Positions 28,714-38,472 of a stretch of 64,000 bases of DNA are shown piece after piece. The notes beneath the pieces are model-generated. The model made no database searches, was not told the DNA's origin, and saw nothing but the letters and a program-made list of their open reading frames with translations. Each line of letters starts with the position of its first letter. Positions within the stretch are counted from its first letter, which is position 1. Made by a program: the position numbers and the translations under genes. Source of the stretch: JAMXLO01 sp963812075 (GTDB lineage: Bacteria > Pseudomonadota > Alphaproteobacteria > Acetobacterales > Acetobacteraceae); contig CAWETN010000007.1 of NCBI GenBank assembly GCA_963812075.1, positions 186,001-250,000 on the forward strand. The letters run 5' to 3'.

Positions 28714-29169
28714 TCAGCGAACGGTGATGGTGATCCGCCGCGACATCACCGGCGGGTTGTGCGGCACGTGGTTCTCGTCACCCATCAGCAACTGCAGCGT
28801 GTGCTTGCCCGGCGGCAGCTCGACGATCGTCTCGGTCTGGCCGAGCCCGAAATGCAAGTGGTTGTGGTCGTTCGGGATCGGCTGGTCCAGCGGCGGCAGG
28901 TCCACGTCGATCAGCAGGTGGTGGTGGCCGGTGTTGGCCTTCTGCACCCCGGCTGGTGCCACCCCGAAATTGCGTGTGCCGAACCAGACCTTGAACTTGG
29001 TGCCGACGACCGCGCCGTCGAGCGGCCAGCCGATATAGACGTAGGCATCGCGCGGCGCCGGCGTCCGCGCCGGCGTATCGCCGCCAGCCGGAGCCTGTGC
29101 GGCGGCGCCCGTCGCGACCAGGCCGGCAGCAGCCGAAAGCCACAGCATCCGGCGTCGGATCATGGACAT
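28714..29169 (-). CDS. DUF4399 periplasmic protein, copy 1
   Basis: The 151-residue exported protein has a signal peptide (IRRRMLWLSAAAGLVATGAA). The DUF4399 core contains a histidine-rich strip, NTGHHHLLIDVDLPP, then NDHNHLHFGLGQTET and GDENHVPH. The clustered histidines suggest metal binding, but no function is established. GGAGAG precedes the ATG at 29169. It is a tandem duplicate of the next gene and is convergent with the caspase fusion. Confidence 0.85.
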   Translation of the reverse strand: MSMIRRRMLWLSAAAGLVATGAAAQAPAGGDTPARTPAPRDAYVYIGWPLDGAVVGTKFKVWFGTRNFGVAPAGVQKANTGHHHLLIDVDLPPLDQPIPNDHNHLHFGLGQTETIVELPPGKHTLQLLMGDENHVPHNPPVMSRRITITVR

Positions 29170-29194
29170 CCTGTCTCTCCTTCCTCGCCGGTGC

Positions 29195-29623
29195 CTATTG
29201 CGTCACGGTGATGGTGATGCGCTTCGAATAGAGCGGCGGCTGGTGCGGAACATGGTTCTCGTCGCCTAGCAGCAGTTGCAGCGTGTGCTTGCCGGGCGGC
29301 AGGTCGAGCCGTGCCTCGGTCTGACCGAGGCCGAAATGCAGGTGGTTGTGGTCGTTCGGGATCGGCTGGTCGAGCGGCGGCAGGTCTACGTCGACCAGCA
29401 GATGGTGGTGCCCTGTGTTGGCCTTCTGCACCCCCGCCGGCGCGATGCCCGCGCCGCTCAGCCCCATGCGCACCCAGAAGCCGCCGCGGATCACCGCCCC
29501 GTCCGGTGGCCACAGGATGTAGACCTTCGCGTCGGCCGGCATGGTCGACTGCTGCGCGACAGCCTGTGTCCCTGCCAATGCGACACCACTCATCAGCGCC
29601 GCAAGAATCCAGATTCTCAGCAT
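29195..29623 (-). CDS. DUF4399 periplasmic protein, copy 2
   Basis: The 142-residue paralogue of the preceding protein shares APAGVQKANTGHHHLL and LPPLDQPIPNDHNHLHFGLG almost exactly. The N-terminal domain differs (YILWPPDGAVIRGGFWVRMGLSG). The signal peptide is MLRIWILAALMSGVALAGTQ. GGGAGA precedes the ATG at 29623; the frame is open further up but lies in the hemA promoter region. Confidence 0.85.
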   Translation of the reverse strand: MLRIWILAALMSGVALAGTQAVAQQSTMPADAKVYILWPPDGAVIRGGFWVRMGLSGAGIAPAGVQKANTGHHHLLVDVDLPPLDQPIPNDHNHLHFGLGQTEARLDLPPGKHTLQLLLGDENHVPHQPPLYSKRITITVTQ

Positions 29624-29688
29624 GCCGTCTCCCGCCCATACCCAGCCGCATTCATACCCCGTGAAGGGCGCGAAAGAAGCGAAATTCG

Positions 29689-29717
29689 TTGACGTATCAC
29701 GATGTCGTGAGCTACAA
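29689..29717 (+). promoter_or_regulatory. Putative hemA promoter with operator-like dyad in the spacer
   Basis: TTGACG (29689-29694) and CTACAA (29712-29717) are 17 bases apart, a fair sigma-70 fit. The spacer contains the perfect dyad TCACGA-TG-TCGTGA (29697-29710), well placed for a repressor. It lies about 125 bases before hemA. Confidence 0.4.
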
Positions 29718-29840
29718 AGCGACATTCCTTTGAAGCGACCTGCCTTTCATCGGCGGTGCGGTCCGACACGGAAGCGGGCCGCACCATTTGAGCGCCGTTC
29801 CGCCGCGATCAGGACGATTTCGCACCAAGAAGGACTTCCC

Positions 29841-31068
29841 ATGATCCCGACCCGCGATGCCTTTCTCGGCCACTGCGCCGACACGTTGTCCGCCTTGAAG
29901 GCCGAGGGTCGCTATCGGGAATTTGCCCGCCTGGAGAAGCAGGCGCACCGCTTCCCGATCTATCGCTGGCACAGCGACCAGGGTGCGCGCGATGTCGTCG
30001 TATGGTCGTCCAACGACTATCTCGGCATGGGCAGCCATTCCGTGGTGCTCGGTGCGGCCGCGGCGGCGCTCGAACTCGTACGGCGCAGGTGCCGGCGGCA
30101 CCCGCAACATCTCCGGTACCTCGCCGCTGCATGCGGCGCTCGAGAGCGAACTGGCGGCGCTGCACGACAAACCGGCTGCCCTGCTGTTCGGTAGCGGCTA
30201 CATCGCCAACCAGGCGGCGCTGTCCACGCTGTTGACCGCGCTGCCGGGCTTTCATGTGTTCTCGGACTCGAAAAATCACGCCAGCATGATCGCCGGCATG
30301 CGCGGCGCGGCCGGCGTTGAGCGGCACATCTTCCGGCACAACGACCTCGAGCACCTGGAGCTCCTGCTGCGCGCCGCGCCCGTCGCGGCGCCGAAGCTGA
30401 TCGCCTTCGAGAGCGTCTATTCGATGGACGGCGACATCGCCGACATCGGTGCGCTGTGCGACCTCGCCGACCGCTACGGCGCGATGACCTATCTCGACGA
30501 GGTGCACGCGGTCGGCATGTACGGCTGCCGGGGCGGCGGCATCGCCCAGCGCGACAACGTCGCGCACCGGGTGGACGTGATCGAGGGCACCCTGGCCAAA
30601 GGCTTCGGCGTGCTGGGCGGCTACATCGCCGGCGACACCCGGCTGGTGGACTACGTGCGCTCCGTAGCCAGCGGGCTGATCTTCACCACCGCCCTGCCGC
30701 CGGCGGTCGCCGGCGCGGCACTGGCCAGCGTCCGCCATCTGCGTGCCGACGGCAGCCGGCGCGAGCAGCTGGCCGAGCGGGCGGTCGCCCTGAAATCCGC
30801 GCTCGACGCGGCCCACCTGCCGCGCCTGATGAGCGGCAGCCACATCGTACCGGTCCACATCGGCAACGCCGCGCTCTGCCGCCAGGTCGCGCAGCGACTG
30901 CTCGAGGAGCATGCGATCTACGCCACCCCGATCAACTACCCGACCGTGCCGCGCGGCACCGAGCGGCTGCGCCTCTGCGCCACACCATTTCATACCGACG
31001 CCATGATCGCCGAACTGGTCGGGGCATTGTCGGCGGTGATGCGGCCACGCCTGGCCCGGGCGGCATAG
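29841..31068 (+). CDS. hemA: 5-aminolevulinate synthase (frameshifted near 30077)
   Basis: This PLP enzyme condenses glycine and succinyl-CoA to 5-aminolevulinate, the entry step for heme and bacteriochlorophyll. The repaired length is 408 residues, normal for ALAS. Landmarks are VWSSNDYLGMG, YGAGAGGTRNISGTS, LIAFESVYSMDGD, YLDEVHAVGMYG, the PLP lysine in GTLAKGFG, and VPRGTERLRLCATPFHTD. One extra base near 30077, just before YGAGAGG, breaks the frame. The C-terminal VPRGTERLR favours ALAS over the related KBL or AONS. AAGGA precedes the ATG. Confidence 0.88.
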
Positions 31069-31071
31069 TCC

Positions 31072-32268
31072 GTGTCCGATGGCCTGACAGCCATACCCCA
31101 TGTCGCAGGACGGGGTGGTCAGGTGGACTCCGGCCGCCCGAACGGACATGGCCGGCGTGGCCGCCAGGGGTGGCTCGCAGCAACGCTCGCCGCCCTGGTT
31201 CTCGTCACCGCGGCCATCGCGCCTCACCTGCGGGAGGCGCCGGCCCCGGTAGTGGGACGTCAGCCGGAGCCGCCGCCGCTGCTGGCCGTGACGGTTGCGC
31301 CGGTGGAGGTTCTCGCGATGTCGCGGACCATCGTCGGTCATGGCTCGGTGGTGGCATGGCAGGAACTGGTGATCGGCGCCGAGGTCGCCGGGCTGCGCGT
31401 GACCGCGATCGCAGTGGACGAAGGCGACCGGGTGCAACGCGGCCAGGTGATGCTGCGGTTCGATCCGGCGGTGCTCACGGCGCAGCTGTCGCAGGCCGAT
31501 GCCGTATTGGCCGAAGGCGAAGCCGCGCTGCAGATCGCACGGGCCGACTACAGCCGCGGAACCGAACTGCTGCGCGGCGGCTCGATCGCCACGCAGACCG
31601 TCGAGCAGCGCCAGTCGGCTGCGCGCCAGGCCGAAGCCCGCGTCCTCGCCGCGCGCGCCCATCGCGACGAGGCGGCCGCACGCCTGGCGCAGGCACAGTT
31701 GCTCGCGCCGGCCGACGGCGTCGTGGTGCGCCGTTCCGTGCAGCTGGGCGCCGTGTCGGCCGAAGGGCAGGAGCTGTTCCGCCTGGTGCGCGACGGGCGT
31801 CTGGAGCTGGACGCGAGGGTGCCCGAGCTCGACCTCCCCGCGGTGCATGCAGGCCAGGCGGTACGAGTCGTTCATGGGGACTGGCAGGGTGAGGCGGTCG
31901 TCCGCGCCGTCGCACCCACCGTCGCGACCGAAACGCGCCAGGGGCTGGTGCACGTCGCGCTAGCTGACGGCGGTCCGCTGCGGCCCGGCATGTTCGCCCG
32001 GGCCGAGATCCGCCTCGACGCCGTAAGGACGCGCGTGCTGCCGGAGGCGGCGATCGTCTACCGCGACGACCGCCCGGCGGTGTTCGTCAAGGAACCGAAC
32101 GATCGCGTGTCGCTGCGGCGTGTGACGGCGGGCGCGCACCGCGGCGGCCTCGTGCAGATCCTCGACGGGCTGCGGGAGGGTGAGCTGGCAGTGACCTCCG
32201 GCGCCGGGTTCCTGTCCGACGGCGACCGCGTCCGGGTTGTCGCGGCGCTCGCGCTCAGTGCGCCCTGA
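31072..32268 (+). CDS. RND efflux periplasmic adaptor (membrane fusion protein)
   Basis: The 398-residue protein has an N-terminal membrane anchor (about residues 34-48), then the lipoyl/barrel-sandwich halves (GAEVAGLRVTAIAVDEGDRVQRGQVMLRFD and LLAPADGVVVRRSVQLGAVSAEGQELFRLV) around a coiled-coil hairpin, and a C-terminal beta-barrel. It links the inner-membrane pump to an outer-membrane channel. The start is GTG at 31072, 4 bases after hemA. It is followed by its pump gene. Substrate not readable. Confidence 0.85.
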   Translation: MSDGLTAIPHVAGRGGQVDSGRPNGHGRRGRQGWLAATLAALVLVTAAIAPHLREAPAPVVGRQPEPPPLLAVTVAPVEVLAMSRTIVGHGSVVAWQELVIGAEVAGLRVTAIAVDEGDRVQRGQVMLRFDPAVLTAQLSQADAVLAEGEAALQIARADYSRGTELLRGGSIATQTVEQRQSAARQAEARVLAARAHRDEAAARLAQAQLLAPADGVVVRRSVQLGAVSAEGQELFRLVRDGRLELDARVPELDLPAVHAGQAVRVVHGDWQGEAVVRAVAPTVATETRQGLVHVALADGGPLRPGMFARAEIRLDAVRTRVLPEAAIVYRDDRPAVFVKEPNDRVSLRRVTAGAHRGGLVQILDGLREGELAVTSGAGFLSDGDRVRVVAALALSAP

Positions 32269-32283
32269 CCGGTCCGGCGCGCC

Positions 32284-35200
32284 ATGCGCAGCCATCCGAC
32301 CCTCGCCGCCGGTGACTATCGCAACCTCTCCGCCTGGGCGATCGGGCACCCGGTTCCCGCCTGCCTGCTGTTCCTGTTGCTGACGCTGGCGGGTCTGCTC
32401 GCGCTGCCCACGCTCCGGATCAACAATTCGCCCGACATCGAGCTGCCGACGGTGGTGATCGCCGCGGTCCAGCCGGGAGCCGGCCCGTCAGAGATCGAGG
32501 TGCTGGTTACTCGTCGGATCGAGGACGCCGTCGCCGGCCTCGCCGGCATCCGGCACGTCACCTCGACCGTCTCCGATGGTGTCTCGACGACGGTGGTGGA
32601 GTTCGCACTCGGCACCGACGTCAATGCCGCGGTGAGCGACGTGCGCGATCGCGTCGCGCAGGTGCGCGCCGATCTGCCCGCCGGCCTGCGCGAACCGGTG
32701 GTGACGCGCGTCGAGGCCGCCGGCGGAGCGATCCTGAGCTATGCCGTCTCCGCGCCGGATCGCAGCGACGCCGCCGTCTCGCGGTTCATCGACGACACCG
32801 TGGCACGCACGCTGCATCTGGTTCCGGGCGTGGCGCAGGTCACGAGGATCGGCGGGGTCGACCGGGAAATCCGCATCGTGCTCGACCCCGACCGGCTGCT
32901 CGCACTCGGCGTCACCGCCAATCAGGTCACCGCCCAGCTGCGCGACCTGAATTTGAACGCGCCGGCGGGGCGGGGCGAGGTCGGCCGCAGCGAGCAGACC
33001 ATCCGCACACTCGGCTCGGCGCGCTCGGTGGACGAGTTGGGCGAGCGGACGATCGCACTGTCCGGCGGGCGAACCGCACGTCTGGGCGACCTCGCACAGG
33101 TGGTCGACAGCACGGCCGAGATCCGCGGCGCCGCATTGCTCGACAACCGCCCGGTCGTCGCATTCAGCGTGCTGCGGACGCGCGGCAGTTCCGAAGTCCG
33201 GGTGGCCCAACAGGTGGGCGCTTCCATCACGCGGATCGAAGCGGCCAACCCGGGGATCCGCATCGAACGGGTCGCCGATACGGTCGAATTCACCCGGGCA
33301 GGTGTGCGGGCCGCCGCCGAGTCGCTGACCGTCGGCGCGATCCTGGCCGTACTGGTCGTGTGGGCGTTCCTGCGCGATTGGCGGGCGACGGCGGTGGCCT
33401 CGGTCGCCATTCCGCTGTCGCTGGTTCCCACCTTCTTCGTCATGCGCTGGCTCGGGTTCTCGCTGAACAATGTGACCCTGCTCGCACTGACGCTGGTCGT
33501 CGGCGTGCTGGTGGACGATGCGATCGTCGAGATCGAGAACATCGTGCGCCACCTGCGGCGCACGCCCGAGGCGGGCGCCTGGCGGGCGGCGCTCGAAGGC
33601 TCCGCCGAGATCGGCCGCGCCGTCGTGGCGACCACGGCGGCGATCCTCGCGGTATTCGTGCCGGTGGCGTTCATGCCGGGCATTCCGGGCCAGTTCTTCC
33701 GCCAGTTCGGCCTGACGGTCGCCGCGGCGGTGGCGTTCTCGCTGTTGGTGGCCAGGATGCTGACGCCATTGCTGGCCTCTGTCCTGCTGCGCGACCGCCA
33801 CCCACCGCAACGTGGCCGCGGCGCCATCGCCCGCGGCTATCCGGCGCTGCTGCGGGTGTGCCTGAATCACAGAGCGGCGACCGTCGCGGCCGGGGTCGCC
33901 TTCCTGGGCGCGTCCGCCGCCCTCGCGCCCCTGGTGCCACGCGACTTTGTCGCTGCGGCCGATCGAGGGCGATCAGTCGTGTCGCTCGAACTCGCGCCAG
34001 GCGCCACGCTGGCCGACAGCATGGCGATCGCCCGGGCGGCAACCGGCATCCTCGGGGCGCGGCCGGAGGTCTTGTCCGTTCTGGCCGCTGTCGGCGCAGC
34101 CGGGAGCCTGGGCGCCGATGGCCTCGCGATCGGCAGCGTCATCCGGTCGGGTGACGTGCGGACGGCGACCCTGACCGCGACCCTGACCCCGCACGCGGAG
34201 CGCGGCCTGTCGCAACAGGCCTTCGAGGCCTCGGTGCGTCCGCAACTGGAGCAACTGCCGGGTGTGCGGGTGCGGTTCGGGACCGACCGGCAGAGCGGAT
34301 CGCGACTGCAGATCACCCTGGTCGGCGACGCCGTGCCCGCGCTCGCCGGGGCCGCGCGGGAGCTGGAGCGCCAGATGCGCGGGCTGCCGCAGTTGGCCGG
34401 CGTGCGGTCGACGATGAATCTGGCGCACCCCGAACTGCAGATCGTGCCGCTCGAGGCGCGCGCGGCCGAGCTTGGCGTATCGGTGGCCGGGATCGGCGCC
34501 ACGGCGCGCGTCGCGACCATCGGCGACGTCGATCAGAATCTCGCCCGCTTCGACCTGCCGGACCGGCAGATCCCCATCCGGGTGATGCTGGACGAGCGTG
34601 CCCGCGGCGATCTCGACGTGTTGCGGAGCTTGCAGGTCGAAGGCGCGAAGGGACCGGTGCCGCTTGGCGCGGTGGCGGAGATCCGTCACGCGGCCGGGCC
34701 GGCGCAGATCGACCGCCTGGACCGCGAGCGCAAGACCACCGTGGAAGCCGAGTTGAACGGCACGCCGCTGGGCGAGGCGGTGCGTCTCGTCGCCGGCCTG
34801 CCGGCCATGCACGACCTGCCGGCTGGTGTCCGCGAACTGGAGACCGGCGACAAAGAGCTGATGCGAGAGACGTTCACCGGGTTTGCACTGACACTCGGCG
34901 CCGGTGTGCTGCTGGTCTACGTCGTGCTGGTGCTGCTGTTCGGCGGCTTTATCCAGCCGCTGGTCATTATGTCGGCGCTGCCGCTGTCGCTGGGCGGCGC
35001 GCTGCTGGCGCTGCTGCTCACCGGCAAGGCGCTCGGCATCGCCGCGGTCGTCGGCGTGCTGATGCTGATGGGGATCGTCGCGAAGAACTCGATCCTGCTG
35101 GTCGATTTCGGCCATTGTCGGACGCACCACGCGCGGCCTGCCAAGGACCGAGGCGATCATCGAGGCCGCGCAGAAGCGGGCCCGGCCCATCGTGATGACC

Positions 35201-35476
35201 ACGGTCGCGATGTGCGCCGGCATGGCGCACATTGCCTTCGGCTTCGGCGCCGATGCGGAATTCCGCGCGCCGATGGCGCTGGTGGTGATCGGCGGGCTGG
35301 TGACCTCGACGCTGCTGAGCCTGGTGTTCGTGCCGGTCGCCTACAGCTGCGCCGATCAGTTGGCGGAGTGGGCTGCCGCCGCCGGCCGACGCGGGCGACC
35401 GGCAGCTGCCACTTCCGCCGGATCGCGCGACGCGATGCCCGTCCAGCCCCGCGGCAGCCGCGGGGCGCCAGCCTAG
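32284..35476 (+). CDS. RND efflux pump, AcrB/MdtB type (frameshifted near 35108)
   Basis: The repaired length is 1,063 residues. It is an inner-membrane proton-driven exporter with 12 membrane helices and two large periplasmic loops: the N-terminal start has PTLRINNSPDIELPTVVI, followed by VGVLVDDAIVEIENI with the proton-relay Asp pair and, in the second half, LMLMGIVAKNSILLVDF. One extra G near 35108 shifts the frame; the other frame continues IIEAAQKRARPIVMTTVAMCAG and ends at 35476. The very long open frame past 35500 on this strand is an artefact of the shift. It overlaps the VOC gene end by 4 bases. Confidence 0.87.
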
Positions 35477-35856
35477 CCGCGCTGGATCAGCTCGATCGAT
35501 ACGTTCTGTGGCGCCGTCAGGAACGCGATGCGCACGCCCGGACGGATCGTCTTCGGCTCCATGGTGAACGCGACGCCCTTGCCCTTCAGTTCGGTCACCG
35601 CGGCCTCGATGTTCTCGACCGTCAGGCCGATGTGCTCGAGGCCCATATAGGGGATCTGCGGCGAGGCGCCGGTCTGCGCCGGGTCGGCCTTGGCGATGAA
35701 GATCTTCTGGCCCGTCAGGTCCAGGTCGTAGCGCGTCGAGCCGTCCGGCTGCGGCGTGCGGATGATCTCCGCTCCCAACTTGTCCTGGTACCACTGCGCG
35801 GTCTCCGCCGGGTCCGGCGAACGCAGATGGATGTGCTCCCACGTGTATCGGGTCAT
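35473..35856 (-). CDS. VOC-family (glyoxalase-like) protein
   Basis: The 127-residue metalloprotein-fold domain carries the usual metal-ligand positions: His in WEHIHLRSPDP, His in YMGLEHIGLTV and Glu in SIELIQRG. The family includes glyoxalase I, dioxygenases and resistance proteins; which this is cannot be told. GGGAGA precedes the ATG. Confidence 0.8.
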   Translation of the reverse strand: MTRYTWEHIHLRSPDPAETAQWYQDKLGAEIIRTPQPDGSTRYDLDLTGQKIFIAKADPAQTGASPQIPYMGLEHIGLTVENIEAAVTELKGKGVAFTMEPKTIRPGVRIAFLTAPQNVSIELIQRG

Positions 35857-35956
35857 GGCGTCTCTCCCGTTGGCACTGCGCCATTAGCCTCCTGCGCCGG
35901 CCGGTCTGCAAGGGCATGTCTTCCCCAAGCGGCGGTGCGACCCCACTATACGGCGC

Positions 35957-36616
35957 ATGTCCCGGCGCACCGTCGAGATCACCACCGACCTGATGCTGCG
36001 GGCCTACCGCCGCGGCCTGTTTCCGATGGCTGAGACCCGTCGGGGCGAGCGCCTGTACTGGCTGGACCCGGAGCGCCGCGGGGTCCTGCCGCTGGACCGC
36101 TTCCACCTGCCGCGGCGCCTGGCGCGCACCGTCCTGTCCGACGCCTACACCGTCACCGTGGACTGCGAGTTCGCCGGCACCATAGCCGGTTGCGCGCAAC
36201 CGGCTCCCGGCCGCGACGACACCTGGATCAACCCGCAGATCGAACGTCTGTTCGGCGAACTGCACCGGCTGGGCCACGCCCATTCGGTGGAGACGCGGCA
36301 GGACGGCTGCATGGTCGGCGGTCTTTACGGGGTGGCCATCGGCGGGGTGTTCTTCGGCGAGAGCATGTTCAGCGCCGCACGCGACGCGTCCAAGGTGGCG
36401 CTGGTACACCTGGTGGCCCGGCTGCGCCTGGGCGGCTTCCGGCTGCTCGACACCCAGTTCGTCACCTCGCACCTGGCGCAATTCGGTGCCGAGGAGCTGG
36501 ATCGCGACGTCTATAAGTCCCGCCTCGCCCACGCGATCACCGTGCCGGCGCAGTTCCCTGCCGAACCGAACCCCGCCGACCTGCTGGCCGAAATCCGCCG
36601 CATGGCCGACCGCTGA
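35957..36616 (+). CDS. aat: Leucyl/phenylalanyl-tRNA--protein transferase
   Basis: The 219-residue enzyme of the N-end rule pathway adds Leu or Phe from tRNA to proteins with N-terminal Arg or Lys. Landmarks are RAYRRGLFPMAE, YWLDPERRGVLPLD, TWINPQIERLFGELHRLGHAHSVE and GGVFFGESMFSAARDASKVAL. The length fits the family. Confidence 0.93.
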   Translation: MSRRTVEITTDLMLRAYRRGLFPMAETRRGERLYWLDPERRGVLPLDRFHLPRRLARTVLSDAYTVTVDCEFAGTIAGCAQPAPGRDDTWINPQIERLFGELHRLGHAHSVETRQDGCMVGGLYGVAIGGVFFGESMFSAARDASKVALVHLVARLRLGGFRLLDTQFVTSHLAQFGAEELDRDVYKSRLAHAITVPAQFPAEPNPADLLAEIRRMADR

Positions 36617-36621
36617 GCCAG

Positions 36622-37179
36622 ATGCGCCGCACGGTCCTGCTGGCACTCGCCCTGTCATCGGCGTCACCGGCGCTGGCCGACCAGCCGCTGCTGCGGCCGA
36701 GCCGCGATGTGGACCTGACCTATCGGTCTCCGGCGCCGCGGGGCGGGGAAGTCGAGCAGCGCGTACGCTGGCTGGCGGCGGCACAGACCATGCGAATCGA
36801 TCCGTCGGGGTCCGGCCTGCATGTAATTATCGACTACGTGGCGAGACGGATGAGCGTGGTGAGAGACGCGGCACGATCGGTGGTGGATATGACGGCTCCG
36901 GACAGCATGGCGGCAATGACGGGGGGCGGGACGGCGTCGTCCTTCGTGCGGCGCGGCGAGGCTACGGTGGCGGGTCAGGCCTGCACCGAATGGCAGACGC
37001 AGGATCGCGAGGCGCGCCCGGCCCTGGTGTGCATCACCGGCGATGGCGTGCTGCTGCGCGCCGCTGCGGAAGGCCAGGTGGTGGTGAGCGCCGTCTCGGT
37101 ACGCTACGGCCCGCAGGATCCGGCGGAATTTCGGGTGCCTGCCGACTATGCGCGCCATGCGGCGGGTGCCGGTCGATGA
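36622..37179 (+). CDS. Exported protein of unknown function
   Basis: The 185-residue product has a signal peptide (MRRTVLLALALSSASPALA) and a beta-rich mature part with two cysteines (GQACTEWQTQ and LVCITGDG). It starts 5 bases after aat and overlaps the next gene by 4 bases, so it is co-translated with the ferric reductase-like protein and may be its periplasmic partner. No family assigned. Confidence 0.7.
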   Translation: MRRTVLLALALSSASPALADQPLLRPSRDVDLTYRSPAPRGGEVEQRVRWLAAAQTMRIDPSGSGLHVIIDYVARRMSVVRDAARSVVDMTAPDSMAAMTGGGTASSFVRRGEATVAGQACTEWQTQDREARPALVCITGDGVLLRAAAEGQVVVSAVSVRYGPQDPAEFRVPADYARHAAGAGR

Positions 37180-38018
37180 TCATCCCTTGGCGCGACCGGC
37201 ACGGCCGCTTCCTGCCGCTGAAGGCCACGATGCTGGCGGCGGCCTTCATCCCGGGCGCGGTGCTGGCCTGGTGGTGGGCGAACGGCATGCTGGGCGGCCG
37301 GCCGGTGACCGAGGTGATCCATGGCACCGGCGACTGGGCGATCCGCACTCTGCTGATCTCGCTGGCGATTACCCCGGCGGCGCGGGTGCTGGACTGGCCG
37401 CGCCTGCTGCTGGTGCGGCGTATCGTCGGGCTGACGGCGCTGGCCTACGCGGCGGCGCATCTGACGCTGTACGTCGTGGACCAGAAGTACCGGCTGGGCG
37501 TCGTTGTGTCGGAGATCGCGCTGCGGTTCTACCTGACGATCGGCTTCGTCGTGCTGCTGGGGCTGGGCCTGCTGGGAGCAACCTCGACCGATTCCTGGGT
37601 GCAGCGGCTGGGGCGGCGCTGGAAGGTGCTGCACCGCTCGATCTACCTGCTGGGGACGCTGGCGCTGCTGCACTACTTCATCCAGGCGAAGTCGAACGTG
37701 TCGGAGCCGGTGTTCTTCTCGGGCCTGTTCGTCTGGCTGTTGGCCTGGCGGGCGCTGCCGATGGCGTGGCAGCGCAGCCTGTTCGCCCAGCTGGCCCTGA
37801 CGGCGGTGGCCGCACTGGCGGCGGCGGGCATCGAATTCGCCTGGTATGGCCTGACCACCGGGATCGACCCGTGGCGTGTCCTGGCGGCGAGCGAGTTGCT
37901 GCGCTTCGGCCTGCGTCCGGCGCACTATGTCGCGCTGGCCGGGTTGGCGGTGGTGGTGCTGGCCGGGCTCCGGCGAATTGGCGGCATGGTCCGGATGCGG
38001 CCGCGGCTGGCGGCCTGA
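37176..38018 (+). CDS. msrQ: MsrQ-like ferric reductase-fold membrane protein
   Basis: The 280-residue heme b membrane protein of the YedZ/MsrQ family delivers electrons to the periplasmic methionine sulfoxide reductase MsrP. Landmarks are the conserved HGTGDWAIRTLLISLAITP, RRIVGLTALAYAAAHLTLYV (heme His), LGRRWKVLHRSIYLLGTLALLHY (heme His residues), and six or more membrane helices. No msrP is in this window, so the partner must be elsewhere. ATG at 37176 overlaps the previous stop (ATGA). Confidence 0.85.
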   Translation: MIIPWRDRHGRFLPLKATMLAAAFIPGAVLAWWWANGMLGGRPVTEVIHGTGDWAIRTLLISLAITPAARVLDWPRLLLVRRIVGLTALAYAAAHLTLYVVDQKYRLGVVVSEIALRFYLTIGFVVLLGLGLLGATSTDSWVQRLGRRWKVLHRSIYLLGTLALLHYFIQAKSNVSEPVFFSGLFVWLLAWRALPMAWQRSLFAQLALTAVAALAAAGIEFAWYGLTTGIDPWRVLAASELLRFGLRPAHYVALAGLAVVVLAGLRRIGGMVRMRPRLAA

Positions 38019-38320
38019 TTCCTCTCCGGAGCTGGCCGGCAAAAGCACGGCCACGACCTGGTGCCGGCCTGCCTCCGCCAGATCGACGAGCGCCGCCGGC
38101 GAACCCAGTAGTCATCGGCAAAGGCGGTTTCTCGTTCGAGGAAACTCCGACATGTTGCCGTCCTCGACCTCGTCGTCCGGCCATCAATGTGCAGCGACCT
38201 CCTGCGTCCATGGCCCGAGGAGCCGTCTCGCCGGACGAAACCCGGGACACGTCCGGAACCCTCCGGCGCACGGCAGACCCATGCGCTTGTCCCCGCCGCC
38301 GAAAAGCATGATATGCAGGA
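38019..38320. other. Non-coding gap upstream of SRP RNA
   Basis: About 300 bases without a convincing gene. Frames on both strands are open only because of the high GC content. I see no recognisable RNA or promoter beyond a weak GTTTCTCG/CGAGGAAAC hairpin near 38131-38149. It should contain the promoter for the SRP RNA and dnaX. Confidence 0.4.
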
Positions 38321-38421
38321 CCGGGAGGTCGGCGGCGGACGGGCGCCTCGCCAACCCGGTCAGGTCCGGAAGGAAGCAGCCGCAGTGAGTTTCCGCCCGG
38401 GTCGTTCGTCCGGCCTCCCAC
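38321..38421 (+). ncRNA. ffs: Small signal recognition particle RNA (4.5S-like)
   Basis: The universally conserved Ffh-binding loop is present at 38358-38381 (GGTCAGGTCCGG followed by AAGGAAGCAGCC). Flanking sequences pair: GGGAGGTCGG (38323-38332) with CCGGCCTCCC (38410-38419), allowing one G-U. This closes a hairpin of about 100 nucleotides, the size of alphaproteobacterial SRP RNA. It precedes dnaX, the order seen in many bacteria. End points are approximate. Confidence 0.9.
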
Positions 38422-38472
38422 CGTTTGATCGCCACGCACCAGGGGGCCGCCGCGGCGGCTGAATCCGTCCGC

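Noticed and set aside
29809..31953. 714-codon open frame on the minus strand
   Set aside because: Antisense to hemA and the efflux adaptor; no domain or start signal.
35480..36033. Extension of the RND pump frame to a 1,249-residue protein
   Set aside because: It arises from the frameshift near 35108. The true C-terminus lies in the other frame and ends at 35476, and the extension overlaps the VOC and aat genes.
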